Assembly (NCBI GenBank): GCA_045543655.1 | Contig: JAZPXN010000069.1 | Location: 1 to 64,000 of the forward strand | DNA from: RGIG995 sp045543655 | GTDB lineage: Bacteria > Bacillota > Clostridia > Oscillospirales > UBA644 | Reading direction: 5' to 3' | Length of the DNA stretch: 64,000 bases | In this document: one piece after another, positions 34,107 to 42,668 of the stretch | How the letters are laid out: each line of letters begins with the position of its first letter | How positions within the stretch are numbered: position 1 is the first letter of the stretch | The notes under the pieces: model-generated | Seen by the model: the letters and a program-made list of their open reading frames with translations, nothing else | What the model was told of the DNA's origin: nothing | The model's database searches: none | Made by a program: the position numbers and the translations under genes

Positions 34107-35063
34107 ATGGACAAAGAACGGTATTTGCCGGAGGGCGCTTTGCTGAAAGCGGAGCATTCGTTGGCGACCCTGGAAAAGGCCCGGGCTTCGGGGCAGATTC
34201 TGGAGGGAAAGGCGATTCTGTGCGACAGCAGTCATAATTTGGTGGTAGATCTTGGGGATCTGCGGGGCGTCATCCCCCGGGGAGAGGCGGCGCTGGGAAT
34301 CCGGGAGGGGACGGTGAAGGATATCGCCATTCTGTCCCGGGTCAATAAGCCGGTCTGCTTTAAGGTCACCGATCTTCTGCGGCGGGATCAGATCGCCCGG
34401 TGCTGTGACGAGGCCTTCCGTCCCGGCTCTCTGTCGGATCCGGTGGCCTTGCTTTCCCGCAGAGCCGCCCAGCAGCAGGCTCAGGAGGAATTGCTTGCCC
34501 GGGTTCGTCCCGGGGATATTCTCGACGCCCGCATCACCCATTTAGAGTCCTTTGGGGCTTTTGCGGATATCGGATGCGGTATTATCGGCTTGATCTCCAT
34601 TGAAAATATTTCGGTCTCCCGCATCTCTCACCCGGCGGATCGCTTCGTCCGGGATCAGGCGGTGAAGGTGGTGGTCAAGGAGATCGACCGGGAGAAAAAG
34701 CGGTTCGTCTTATCCCATAAAGAATTATTGGGCACCTGGGAGGAAAACGCCGCCCGGTTTGCGCCGGGACAGACGGTTTGCGGCATCGTCCGGTCGGTGG
34801 AATCCTACGGCATCTTCGTGGAGCTGACCCCCAACCTTGCGGGCTTGGCGGAATTGCGGGAGGGCGTCCGTCCCGGTCAGCAGGCTACGGTCTATATCAA
34901 GAATATCATTCCGGAGAAGATGAAGGTCAAATTGAGTCTGATCGACGCCTTTGACGGCGAGGGGGATCGCACTCTGAATTACAGCGTCCCCGGCCCCCGC
35001 ATCGACCGCTTCGTCTATTCTCCCGAAGGGGCTTTCCGCAGAATCGAAACAATCTTTACATAA
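34107..35063 (+). CDS. S1 RNA-binding domain protein (ribosomal S1-like)
   Basis: 318 residues. A degenerate N-terminal S1-like region (about 30-100) and two clearer S1 domains (about 130-200, ILDARITHLESFGAFADIGCG; about 215-280, TVCGIVRSVESYGIFVELTPN, read in part) match the short S1 homologues of Clostridia that may stand in for ribosomal protein S1 or regulate RNA. No nuclease or reductase fusion is present. ATG at 34107 is used; an in-frame TTG at 34101 sits nearer to AAAGGAAAG and is possible. The next gene has its own promoter. Confidence 0.85.
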   Translation: MDKERYLPEGALLKAEHSLATLEKARASGQILEGKAILCDSSHNLVVDLGDLRGVIPRGEAALGIREGTVKDIAILSRVNKPVCFKVTDLLRRDQIARCCDEAFRPGSLSDPVALLSRRAAQQQAQEELLARVRPGDILDARITHLESFGAFADIGCGIIGLISIENISVSRISHPADRFVRDQAVKVVVKEIDREKKRFVLSHKELLGTWEENAARFAPGQTVCGIVRSVESYGIFVELTPNLAGLAELREGVRPGQQATVYIKNIIPEKMKVKLSLIDAFDGEGDRTLNYSVPGPRIDRFVYSPEGAFRRIETIFT

Positions 35064-35080
35064 ATGTCGCAGATTTTTTC

Positions 35081-35109
35081 TTGACATTCCATAATTATTA
35101 TAGTATTAT
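35081..35109 (+). promoter_or_regulatory. Sigma-A promoter
   Basis: TTGACA (35081-35086), 17-bp spacer, TATTAT (35104-35109). Drives the membrane-protein pair through the hairpin leader at 35131-35176. Confidence 0.8.
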
Positions 35110-35130
35110 AAATATAATAATGGCTTTGTG

Positions 35131-35176
35131 CGGCCTTGTTGCCCGTCTCCGACTTCGGGGACGGGACGGCCGTTTT
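35131..35176 (+). terminator. Terminator-like hairpin in the leader of the membrane-protein pair
   Basis: CCCGTCTCC / GGGGACGGG (one G-T pair, 35142-35150 and 35157-35165), flanked by CGGCC / GGCCG and followed by TTTTG. It lies downstream of the promoter at 35081 and only about 5 bases before the AGGAGG ribosome site at 35181, so it could act as an attenuator. Confidence 0.5.
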
Positions 35177-35193
35177 GTTAAGGAGGAATCACT

Positions 35194-35802
35194 CTGGACC
35201 GTTTGCTGAAACGTTACGTCGTCATCGAATTGCTCTTCGGCGTTGCCGTCGTCGCCGCAGGCTTCTTCTTCCCCGGCCCCATTCTGCCGGTGTTGGGGGG
35301 ATGTATGATCGCTCTGGCGGCGCAATGCTGCGTCTATTCGGACAAGCATCATTGGGCGGTGGTGGCCTTCGGGCTTCTGTCCCTGCTGGTACTGGCGGTG
35401 AGCGGGGGAATGGCGTTTTTCCACCTCGTCAGCCTTTCCGGCTACGAGGATTCCACCTCCCCCTTGTCGGTGCTTTTGGTGCTTGCGGTGGTGATCCTGG
35501 GGCATAGCTCCATGGCTCTTCCCGTGGAAGACCGCCCCGACCTTGGGGTTTTGCAACGGGGTATCTCCCGGATGACGGCCTTTGCCGGCATCGGCTTCGT
35601 CTCCATCGTTTTGACCTATCTTTTGTCCTACGCGCTGTACGGCACCGCCCTGGCCGCCCTGCTGGAAGGGGAGACGGTGCAGGATTTCCATTATCTGGAA
35701 GGGATCTTCGCCCTGACCATGGCCCTGACCTCCGGCCGGGCTCTCTGCAGGGCCTTTTGGGGCAAAGAACAACTGACCGACGGGTCGGAAGGAGCAAAAT
35801 AA
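35194..35802 (+). CDS. Membrane protein, unknown function, possible CTG start
   Basis: About 202 residues with five to six hydrophobic helices (RYVVIELLFGVAVVAAGFFF at the start). No family was recognised. A strong AGGAGG (35181-35186) has no ATG, GTG or TTG at normal distance; CTG at 35194 is in frame exactly 7 bases downstream and is the likely start, while the first TTG (35203) is 16 bases away. Its stop overlaps the ATG of the next gene (TAATG), so the two are translationally coupled and probably work together. Confidence 0.7.
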   Translation: MDRLLKRYVVIELLFGVAVVAAGFFFPGPILPVLGGCMIALAAQCCVYSDKHHWAVVAFGLLSLLVLAVSGGMAFFHLVSLSGYEDSTSPLSVLLVLAVVILGHSSMALPVEDRPDLGVLQRGISRMTAFAGIGFVSIVLTYLLSYALYGTALAALLEGETVQDFHYLEGIFALTMALTSGRALCRAFWGKEQLTDGSEGAK

Positions 35803-36749
35803 TGTTCAAGCAGCTTAATATCTGGAAAAACGTCTGGAATCTCTTCCTGCGCTACGTCATGATCTGCGTTTTCATGTTCATGTGCGTGGTCATCATTTCT
35901 ACCAATTCGTCTCTGCTGGGGCCGATCTTCGGCGTCTTTTATTTCATCGCCCTGATCTACTATTTCTGGTTCACCATGAAGGTGGAGGGGGAACTGGACG
36001 TCAACCGGGAAAAGGTGGGGCAGATGCCCCGATTTCGGTTTAAGGGCTCCGTCTGCGCTCTGATTCTTGCCATCCCTCTGATCCTTTTTAATCTGGTTCC
36101 CAATTTCTTTGCCGATCCCGTGCCCGACGAATACCGGGCCTATTTCACCGGGGAACCTACCCGGCTGAGCGTTACCGACGAGTTCAATCAGTCTCTGCGG
36201 GAAATTTCCGGAAAAAAGGGATATATCTCCGAGATTACCTTTGATAAAGAAGGACAGATCCTGCACATTACCTATCAGACCTCCGGCGGTTATACCGTGG
36301 TCTGCGACGGAGAGACCCAGGACCGGGACAAGGTCTACGCCCTTTCCTCCGGCCCCATCACTAACGGTGCCGGGGAATCGGTAAAGGTCTATTATACCGA
36401 GAACGCCAATCTTTCCGATCTTCAGTTGGCCGCCTTTGAAGAGTGCAAAAACGCCATCGACGATATTTCTGCCGTCATGGGCAGTTATCCCCATTGGCAG
36501 CAGGTTTTGGCGGTGGTGAAGACGGTGCTTGCCATTGCCCTGCAGTATTTCTGCGCTATTTTTGCGGGGAATAACGTCTGGATCGGTTCTCTGGTCTACG
36601 CGCTGTGTCTGCTGGCGCTGGTCGTTGCCGCCCAGGTGGGCTACGAGATGGGCTATCGGAATATCGTTCTTCTGCGGAAGAAAAAGCCGGTCAATAATCC
36701 CAAGGCCGGAGACTCCGTCGTGATCCAGCGGGGAGATAAGAAGGAATAA
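35802..36749 (+). CDS. Membrane protein, unknown function
   Basis: 315 residues. Two N-terminal helices (about 18-40 and 44-62), a third at about 85-105, then an extracytoplasmic-looking beta-rich region (about 110-225), and two C-terminal helices (about 235-285) ending in a basic tail. No family was recognised. The ATG follows AAGGAGC inside the end of the preceding gene, with TAATG overlap. Conserved pairing with the upstream membrane protein would support a two-component complex; this cannot be tested here. Confidence 0.7.
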   Translation: MFKQLNIWKNVWNLFLRYVMICVFMFMCVVIISTNSSLLGPIFGVFYFIALIYYFWFTMKVEGELDVNREKVGQMPRFRFKGSVCALILAIPLILFNLVPNFFADPVPDEYRAYFTGEPTRLSVTDEFNQSLREISGKKGYISEITFDKEGQILHITYQTSGGYTVVCDGETQDRDKVYALSSGPITNGAGESVKVYYTENANLSDLQLAAFEECKNAIDDISAVMGSYPHWQQVLAVVKTVLAIALQYFCAIFAGNNVWIGSLVYALCLLALVVAAQVGYEMGYRNIVLLRKKKPVNNPKAGDSVVIQRGDKKE

Positions 36750-36824
36750 TTTTTGCGGGGCGGCACCGGAAAGTACTGTCCCGAAATACTGTCCCAAATC
36801 ATAAAAATAAAAGCCGTTTTTTTA

Positions 36825-36853
36825 TTGACATTCCGGAACGGCTGTGATATAAT
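36825..36853 (+). promoter_or_regulatory. Consensus sigma-A promoter with extended -10
   Basis: TTGACA, 17-bp spacer ending TGTGA, TATAAT (36848-36853). Just upstream, TACTGTCCC occurs twice 14 bases apart (about 36773-36795), of unknown meaning. Confidence 0.92.
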
Positions 36854-36897
36854 AAAGGAAAGAATGCGGAACGATACCGCAGAAAGAGGAGTATTTT

Positions 36898-37989
36898 ATG
36901 GAAAAGAAGAAATTTCGCGTAGGCATCATCGGATGTGGCGGGATCGCCAACGGCAAGCATATGCCTTCTCTGAAGGAGCTTCCCGACGAGCTGGAAATGG
37001 TTGCGTTTTGTGATATTTTGCCCCATCGTGCCGAACGGGCCAAGGCCGAATACGGCACCGAAGACGCCAAGGTATATACCGATTACCGGGAATTGCTGAA
37101 GGACGAGACCATTGACGTGGTTCACGTCTGCACCCCCAACAAATCTCACGCTCCCATCTCCATTGCCGCCATGGAAGCGGGCAAGGACGTCATGTGTGAA
37201 AAGCCCATGGCCAAGACCGCCGCAGAGGCCAAGGAGATGCTGGAGGCCTCCAAGCGCACCGGCCGGAAGCTGACCATCGGCTACCAGACCCGTCAAGCCC
37301 CCGAAATGCAGTTGGTCAAGAAAATGGCCGACGAGGGCAAATTCGGTCACATTTATTACGGCAAGGCGTTGGCGATCCGCCGCAGAGCAGTGCCTACCTG
37401 GGGCGTTTTTCTGAATGAAGAGGAGCAGGGCGGAGGACCGCTGATCGATATCGGAACCCACGCTCTGGATCTGACCCTTTGGACGATGAACAACTACGAG
37501 GTTGCCTCGGTTTCCGGGAACGTTCATTACGAGCTGCGGGGCAAAAAGAACGCCGCGAACGCCTGGGGCTCCTGGGATCCGGAAAAGTATACGGTGGAAG
37601 ACTCCGCCTTCGGCTTTATCAAGATGAAAAACGGCGCTACCATTATTCTGGAATCCTCCTGGGCCATCAATCTGGTGGATGCCAGAGAGGCTCAGTATAT
37701 GCTGGCCGGCACCGAAGCGGGCGTGGATTTCATGGACGGCCTTCGGATCAACGGGGAGGAATATTCCCGTCTGTATACCAAGCAGATCGATATGAAGAAG
37801 GGCGGCGTGGCCTTCTACGAGGGGGCGAAAAGCGAGACCCCCGCGCTGGCCGAGGCCCGTCAGTGGTACAAGGCTCTGAGAGAAGGAACCGATCCCTGCG
37901 TTCTGCCCGAGCAGGCGCTGGTGGTCTCTCAGGTGCTGGAAGCCATTTACGAATCCTACCGTACCGGCAAGACCATTTATTTCGATTGA
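36898..37989 (+). CDS. Gfo/Idh/MocA-family oxidoreductase
   Basis: 363 residues. NAD(P)-binding Rossmann fold at the N-terminus (VGIIGCGGIANGKHMPSL), the conserved EKPMAKT segment near 100, and the catalytic-type GGGPLIDIGTHALDLTLW near 180 with the His used in sugar oxidation. Family members oxidise or reduce sugars, inositol or sugar acids in the cytoplasm. It has its own strong promoter and terminator, so no operon partner indicates the substrate. Confidence 0.92.
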   Translation: MEKKKFRVGIIGCGGIANGKHMPSLKELPDELEMVAFCDILPHRAERAKAEYGTEDAKVYTDYRELLKDETIDVVHVCTPNKSHAPISIAAMEAGKDVMCEKPMAKTAAEAKEMLEASKRTGRKLTIGYQTRQAPEMQLVKKMADEGKFGHIYYGKALAIRRRAVPTWGVFLNEEEQGGGPLIDIGTHALDLTLWTMNNYEVASVSGNVHYELRGKKNAANAWGSWDPEKYTVEDSAFGFIKMKNGATIILESSWAINLVDAREAQYMLAGTEAGVDFMDGLRINGEEYSRLYTKQIDMKKGGVAFYEGAKSETPALAEARQWYKALREGTDPCVLPEQALVVSQVLEAIYESYRTGKTIYFD

Positions 37990-38015
37990 TTTTCAAAACC
38001 GATACGGTTTAAAAT
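37986..38015 (+). promoter_or_regulatory. Promoter with palindromic spacer, copy 2 of a duplicated module
   Basis: TTGATT (37986-37991), 18-bp spacer with the palindrome AAACCG-ATA-CGGTTT, TAAAAT (38010-38015). 27/30 identical to 4464-4493; the last 18 bases are identical. It overlaps the stop codon of the oxidoreductase gene. Transcripts would start near 38022, directly before the terminator at 38031-38062, so it could give a short RNA or feed the gene at 38157 when terminated poorly. Confidence 0.45.
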
Positions 38016-38030
38016 ACCATAGAAAATTTT

Positions 38031-38070
38031 GGCTCTTACGGGAGAATTTTCCCGTAGGAGCCTTCTTTTT
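38031..38070 (+). terminator. Rho-independent terminator
   Basis: GGCTCTTACGGGA / TCCCGTAGGAGCC, 12 of 13 bases paired, followed by TTCTTTTT. Ends the oxidoreductase transcript. Confidence 0.88.
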
Positions 38071-38156
38071 CCGGTTTAAAAGCGCCGCATGTCAAAATAT
38101 GGGTGATACGGTTCTGATTTTTTGGGAACAATAGTCCTCGAAAGGGGGCTTTTGCC

Positions 38157-38897
38157 TTGAAAAAATATATTCGTATTCTGTCCCTCGCCCTTCTGTTCGC
38201 TCTGTTGGGGGCGGTTCCCCTGTCGGCGCAGAAGACCGATTATCAGATCGGTGAGGCCGAGGGCGGTCTTCTCAACGACGGAAAGATCAAAGAGGCCTTC
38301 CAAAAGGCTGCCGACAAATTCGAAGAATGGATGTACGAGGGTGTTCCTTCCGGTTACGTGACCGGGGAAGAGGACTATTATCTGCAGAAATACGCAGATA
38401 AAAACAACCGTACCGCCGCCATCTACGTGGGCCCGGATTACGCCTCCTACGTTTTGCGGGGGCCGATCTGGGAGCAGTTGGATTCCCTGGGTGGGCTGAA
38501 GAAGGTGGGACGCCCCGTCTCCGACGCCTACGAGGTCAACGGCACCTGGTATCAGAATTTTGAGCGCGGGTACGCCACCGTCAACGGCGATACGGGGAAG
38601 GCGGTCTTCGCCGAGGGCGTTCACGTCAACGACAAGGGCGGAACCGTGCCCATCGATACCACCGATAACGTTGGTTCCTCCGGTTCTTCCGGCAGTATTT
38701 CCGGCTCTTCCGGTTCCTCCGACAAGACCACCGACAAGACCTCCGATGCGACGATGCAGTCGCCCTCTCAGATGATCAGCGACGTCGTCAGCGACGTGGA
38801 GGAAGGGGCTTCCAAATGGGGCATCTGGGTCTTCGTCCTTTTCCTGGTTCTTGGGATCGGAATTCTTCTGGTGTATTGGTTCCTCAAACGAAAATAA
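38157..38897 (+). CDS. Secreted, C-terminally anchored protein with LGFP-like repeat
   Basis: 246 residues: signal peptide (cleavage near LSAQ), an extracellular domain (about 25-160), a Ser/Gly/Thr-rich linker (about 175-205) and a C-terminal membrane helix with basic stop-transfer (WFLKRK). The stretch IWEQLDSLGGLKKVGRPVSDAY followed by WYQNFERGYATV, read in part, resembles an LGFP cell-wall-associated repeat. Function unknown; probably faces the wall. TTG start, with AAAGGGGG upstream. Its promoter may be the palindromic module at 37986. Confidence 0.7.
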   Translation: MKKYIRILSLALLFALLGAVPLSAQKTDYQIGEAEGGLLNDGKIKEAFQKAADKFEEWMYEGVPSGYVTGEEDYYLQKYADKNNRTAAIYVGPDYASYVLRGPIWEQLDSLGGLKKVGRPVSDAYEVNGTWYQNFERGYATVNGDTGKAVFAEGVHVNDKGGTVPIDTTDNVGSSGSSGSISGSSGSSDKTTDKTSDATMQSPSQMISDVVSDVEEGASKWGIWVFVLFLVLGIGILLVYWFLKRK

Positions 38898-38904
38898 AAC
38901 CCGT

Positions 38905-38946
38905 CCCTGCGTTTCTTCCGTCGGAGGAATGCAGGGCGATTTTTCT
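38905..38946 (+). terminator. Rho-independent terminator
   Basis: CCCTGC / GCAGGG with inner TTCTTCC / GGAGGAA pairs, followed by GATTTTTC. The rest of the gap to 39165 contains only the next promoter. Confidence 0.8.
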
Positions 38947-39050
38947 TTCGTTTTTTTGGAATAATACACAAAAAACGGGGGATCCTTGCAAGGATTTCCG
39001 ACAGGAGACGAATGTTCACAAAATTGTAGATTTTTTCGCTTTTTTCACTC

Positions 39051-39079
39051 TTGCAAAAACGGGGGTATTGTAGTATAAT
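39051..39079 (+). promoter_or_regulatory. Sigma-A promoter of the carboxyltransferase/sodium pump operon
   Basis: TTGCAA, 17-bp spacer, TATAAT (39074-39079), about 85 bases before the first gene. Confidence 0.85.
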
Positions 39080-39165
39080 ATATAATGGAGAAAATTGGAG
39101 TACCCGTTACGAATTTCCGGTTTTTTCCTAACGATGTATTTAAAAATCTTTCAGGAGGATATTGT

Positions 39166-40584
39166 ATGAAAGCTCTGGAAAAAGCCTCTCAGATCGAAGC
39201 CCTTCGGGCCGGGATCGAGGAAAAACCCGCGTCTTTCTCCGGGACGACCGCCCGGGAACGGCTGCAGATGCTTTTCGACGAAGGGACCTTCGTTGAAGTA
39301 GGTGCATTCGTCCGTCAGCGGCCTACCGAATTCGGTGCTTCCGCAGACCCCGAAGGGGTCGTGACCGGTTACGGTGCGGTGGACGGAATTCTGGTCTTTG
39401 CCTTTGCCCAGGATCCCGCCGTCAGCAAGGGTGCCGTCAGCGAAATGCACGCGCAGAAAATCAAAAACGTTATTACCATGGCCATGAAAGCGGACGCTCC
39501 CGTCGTCTCTTTCCTGGATTCCTGCGGGATGCGCCTTGGGGAGGGGATCGACGCCCTTGCCGGCTACGGCGAGATCCTGTCGCTCTGCAGTGAAATGCAG
39601 GGTGTGATTCCCCACGTGTGCGTGGTCAGCGGCGTTTGCGCCGGGGCCATGTCCTTCCTGCCCGCCTTTGCGGATTATACCGTAATGCTGAAAAATGCGG
39701 AGCTGTTCCTCTCTGCGCCTTCCGTGGTGGAGGCTCGCTTCGGTCAGAAGACCGGCGACGCCAAAACCGCTTACGCCTCCGGTCTTGCTTCCGTCGTCTG
39801 CGATACCGACGAAGAAGCCGCCGAAGCCGTCCGTGATTTCTTCACCGCCTTCGGGGCCGTGGAGACCGAGGACGACGTGAATCGCCTCACCGGTGAGATC
39901 GCCGACGTGATCTCCGCAGAAGGCTATAACGTTGCCGACGTCATCGCCCGGATTGCCGACTGCGGGGAAATGGTGGAGTTGTCCGGCGGATACGCGGAAA
40001 ATATCGTCACCGCCCTCATCCATCTCGACGGGACGCCCTGCGGGGTCATTGCCAACAATCCCGCCGTGGAAAACGGGGATCTGAACGCCGCCGCCTGCGA
40101 CAAGGCCGCCAAATTTATTGAATTTTGCGACAGTTACGATATTCCGGTCATCACCCTCGTGGACACCAACGGCTTTGCCGTTCAGGCCGGGGCGAATATC
40201 GCCGAATCTGCCCGTCTCGTGGCCGCTTACGCCGATTCCGACGCCGTGAAGATCACTCTGATCACCGGTAAGGCCTACGGTGCCGGCTACCTGTCCATGG
40301 GTGCCAAGCATACCGGCGCCGACGTGGTTCTGGCCTATCCCACCGCGCAGATCGCCGCCCTGCCTGCCGATACCGGCGCCGTGTTCCTGGGCGGGAAGGA
40401 AATCTCCGCCTCCGCCGATCCCGTCGCCACCCGCAACGAGCTGATCGCCTCTTACGCGGAAACCATGGCCTCTCCCTTGCAGGCCGCTCAGCGGGGCTAC
40501 GTGGACGATATTATCGATATCGCCACCACCCGTCAGCTGCTGATCAGCTCCCTGAACGTCTTCTTGCAGGAAGGGGATCTGTGA
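39166..40584 (+). CDS. Carboxyltransferase, MmdA/12S type (acyl-CoA decarboxylase alpha-like)
   Basis: 472 residues, somewhat shorter than the usual 510-520. Both crotonase-fold halves are present: TARERLQMLFDEGTFVEVGAF and VSFLDSCGMRLGEGIDALAGYGEI (read in part) in the N-half; GVIANNPAVENG, AAKFIEFCDSYDIPV and ITGKAYGAGYLSMG in the C-half. The first oxyanion motif is DSCGMR where typical MmdA has DSGGAR, and the second is GVCAGAMSFLP in place of GPCAGGAVYSP, so the acyl-CoA specificity may differ. First gene of an operon with biotin carrier and Na+ pump subunits; it overlaps the next gene as TGATG. Confidence 0.88.
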   Translation: MKALEKASQIEALRAGIEEKPASFSGTTARERLQMLFDEGTFVEVGAFVRQRPTEFGASADPEGVVTGYGAVDGILVFAFAQDPAVSKGAVSEMHAQKIKNVITMAMKADAPVVSFLDSCGMRLGEGIDALAGYGEILSLCSEMQGVIPHVCVVSGVCAGAMSFLPAFADYTVMLKNAELFLSAPSVVEARFGQKTGDAKTAYASGLASVVCDTDEEAAEAVRDFFTAFGAVETEDDVNRLTGEIADVISAEGYNVADVIARIADCGEMVELSGGYAENIVTALIHLDGTPCGVIANNPAVENGDLNAAACDKAAKFIEFCDSYDIPVITLVDTNGFAVQAGANIAESARLVAAYADSDAVKITLITGKAYGAGYLSMGAKHTGADVVLAYPTAQIAALPADTGAVFLGGKEISASADPVATRNELIASYAETMASPLQAAQRGYVDDIIDIATTRQLLISSLNVFLQEGDL

Positions 40585-40985
40585 TGATGAATTTCCTCGC
40601 CTATTCCAAACCCCTTCCCGAAGATATGATGGGAAAGATCCTTTACGGTCTGGGCGTGACTGCTATCGGCGTCATCATCGTTTTTGCCGTTCTGGTCCTG
40701 ATTATGCTGGTGATCTACGTCTTCCAAAAGGTCTTCGGCTCCGAATTGCCTAAGAAGGAAGTTAAGAAGTCCGCCGCTCCCGCCGTGCAGGAGAAAAAAG
40801 CGGAGTCCGTCGCCGCTCCCGCCGCAACGGGGAATCAGGAGGAAATCGTGGCCGCCATTGCCGCCGCCACCGCGATGGCGCAGGAAGAGATCTTAGTGGT
40901 CCTCGCCGCCGCCATCGCCGCCGAAGAAGGGTGCGATCCCGCCTCCTCCCGTTATCGGATCCGCTCCTTCCGCCGTATTCTGTAA
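40584..40985 (+). CDS. OadG-family small subunit of a sodium-pump decarboxylase
   Basis: 133 residues. One membrane helix (about 17-42, LGVTAIGVIIVFAVLVLIML) after a short N-terminus, then a Lys/Ala/Glu-rich linker and a helical tail ending SSRYRIRSFRRIL, the conserved end of OadG/MmdD proteins. It stabilises the alpha/beta complex at the membrane. ATG at 40584 shares its A with the upstream stop (TGATG); ATG at 40587 is an alternative. A GGAAGGGG site lies upstream. Confidence 0.85.
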   Translation: MMNFLAYSKPLPEDMMGKILYGLGVTAIGVIIVFAVLVLIMLVIYVFQKVFGSELPKKEVKKSAAPAVQEKKAESVAAPAATGNQEEIVAAIAAATAMAQEEILVVLAAAIAAEEGCDPASSRYRIRSFRRIL

Positions 40986-41029
40986 AAAACAAATCTCAAT
41001 AAATTTGAAGAACGAAAGGAAACTGTATT

Positions 41030-41428
41030 ATGAAAAAGTATAACATCACCGTAAACGGAACCACCTACGAAGTTTTCGTTGAAGAGGCCGGCGTCGTTGC
41101 CGCTGCTCCCGTTGCCGCTCCCGTTGCTGCTCCCGTAACCGCCGCTCCCGCTGCTGCTCCTGCCGCCGCACCTGCCGCCGCTCCCGCCGCTGCTCCCGTT
41201 GCGGCTCCCGCCGATGCGGAACCCGTCAAGGCTCCCATGCCCGGCAACATCATGAAGGTCAACGTTAAGGTTGGCGACGCCGTCAAGAAGGGCGATACTC
41301 TCTGCGTTCTCGAAGCCATGAAGATGGAAAACGATATCAAAGCCGGTAAGGACGGCACCGTTGCCGCCGTTCACGTCAATCAGGGCGCTACCGTCAACAC
41401 CGGGGATCTGCTGGTTTCTCTTTCCTGA
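41030..41428 (+). CDS. Biotin carboxyl carrier protein of the decarboxylase complex
   Basis: 132 residues. A short N-terminal fold (MKKYNITVNGTTYEVFVEE), a flexible Ala-Pro-Val linker (about 22-65) and a biotinyl domain (about 66-132) with the attachment site EAMKMEN (biotin on the central lysine, about 100). It shuttles the carboxyl group between the carboxyltransferases and the OadB-type pump. The linker is encoded by GC-rich repeated codons. GAAAGGA ribosome site. Confidence 0.95.
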   Translation: MKKYNITVNGTTYEVFVEEAGVVAAAPVAAPVAAPVTAAPAAAPAAAPAAAPAAAPVAAPADAEPVKAPMPGNIMKVNVKVGDAVKKGDTLCVLEAMKMENDIKAGKDGTVAAVHVNQGATVNTGDLLVSLS

Positions 41429-41461
41429 TTTCCGTAAGAATAATCGGAAAGGAACGATCTT

Positions 41462-42646
41462 ATGTCTGAAATTATCGAGGTCCTGAAGGGCTTTGCCATG
41501 GGATCCGGGATCGCTCAGTTCTTCGTGGAGGGCGGCTGGAAAAATCTGATCATGATCGCTATTTCCTGCGTTCTGATCTATCTGGCCATCCGTCACAAGT
41601 TCGAACCCCTGCTCCTGCTCCCCATTGCCTTCGGGATGCTTTTGACCAACCTGCCCATCTCTGGGCTGATGCACATGGAGTTCTTCGAGGGCGGCACCGT
41701 GAATATGAGTGAGATCATCGCTCACGGCGGCCTGTTCGACTGGCTCTATCTGGGGGTCAAGTTCGGCATTTACCCGCCCCTGATCTTCCTGGGCGTCGGG
41801 GCGATGACCGATTTTTCTCCCCTGATTGCGAACCCCAAGAGCATTCTCCTGGGGGCTGCGGCCCAGGTAGGTATTTTTGCTACCTTTATCATTGCCCTTT
41901 GCCTGGGCTTTGACGCCGCAGAAGCCGCTTCCATCGGGATCATCGGCGGCGCGGACGGTCCTACGGCCATCCTCGTCACCAAGACCCTGGCTCCCCACCT
42001 GCTGGGCGCCATTGCCGTTGCGGCCTACTCTTATATGGCTCTCGTGCCGATCATCCAGCCTCCTATCATGAAGGCTCTGACCACCAAAAAGGAACGTCTG
42101 GTGCGGATGGATAATCTCCGTTCCGTTTCCAAGCTGGAAAAGATTCTGTTCCCCATCGTGGTCGCCGTGGTGGTCATTCTGATCATCCCCGATTCCGCCC
42201 CCCTGGTGGGTATGCTGATGCTCGGCAACCTGGCCAAGGAATGCGGCGTCGTGGACCGGATCAGCAAAACCGCCCAGAACGAGCTGATGAATATCATCAC
42301 CATTTTCCTTGGTCTTACCGTCGGCGCTACTGCCAAGGCGGATAACTTCCTCAGCCTGGATACCATCAAGATCATCCTGATGGGGCTCTTTGCCTTCTGC
42401 CTGGCCACCGCCGCAGGGGTGATGTTCGGCAAGCTGATGTGCTTCTTCACCAAGGGGAAGGTCAATCCCCTCATCGGGGCCGCCGGCGTTTCCGCCGTTC
42501 CCATGGCCGCCCGGGTCGCCAATACGGTGGGACAGCAGGAGGATCCTTCCAACTTCCTTCTGATGCACGCCATGGGGCCCAACGTGGCTGGGGTCATCGG
42601 CTCCGCCGTTGCCGCCGGCGTATTCCTGAATATGTTCGGTTCTTAA
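41462..42646 (+). CDS. oadB: Sodium ion-translocating decarboxylase beta subunit
   Basis: 394 residues, about 9-11 helices. The hallmark GGADGPTAILVTK (near 163-175) with the aspartate that binds Na+ is intact, as are IGVGAMTDFSPLIANP-type and GVSAVPMAARVAN stretches (first one reads LGVGAMTDF here). It decarboxylates carboxybiotin and exports Na+, building an electrochemical gradient. Shared membrane partner for the carboxyltransferases of this operon. Similarity does not separate OadB from MmdB or GcdB. Confidence 0.95.
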   Translation: MSEIIEVLKGFAMGSGIAQFFVEGGWKNLIMIAISCVLIYLAIRHKFEPLLLLPIAFGMLLTNLPISGLMHMEFFEGGTVNMSEIIAHGGLFDWLYLGVKFGIYPPLIFLGVGAMTDFSPLIANPKSILLGAAAQVGIFATFIIALCLGFDAAEAASIGIIGGADGPTAILVTKTLAPHLLGAIAVAAYSYMALVPIIQPPIMKALTTKKERLVRMDNLRSVSKLEKILFPIVVAVVVILIIPDSAPLVGMLMLGNLAKECGVVDRISKTAQNELMNIITIFLGLTVGATAKADNFLSLDTIKIILMGLFAFCLATAAGVMFGKLMCFFTKGKVNPLIGAAGVSAVPMAARVANTVGQQEDPSNFLLMHAMGPNVAGVIGSAVAAGVFLNMFGS

Positions 42647-42668
42647 TCTACAGAAAGGTACTATTGCT

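Noticed and set aside
41090..41220. Repeated GCTCCCGTTGCC-like units as a possible repeat array
   Set aside because: They encode the Ala-Pro linker of the biotin carrier. Unit spacing follows codons, and there are no spacers as in CRISPR.
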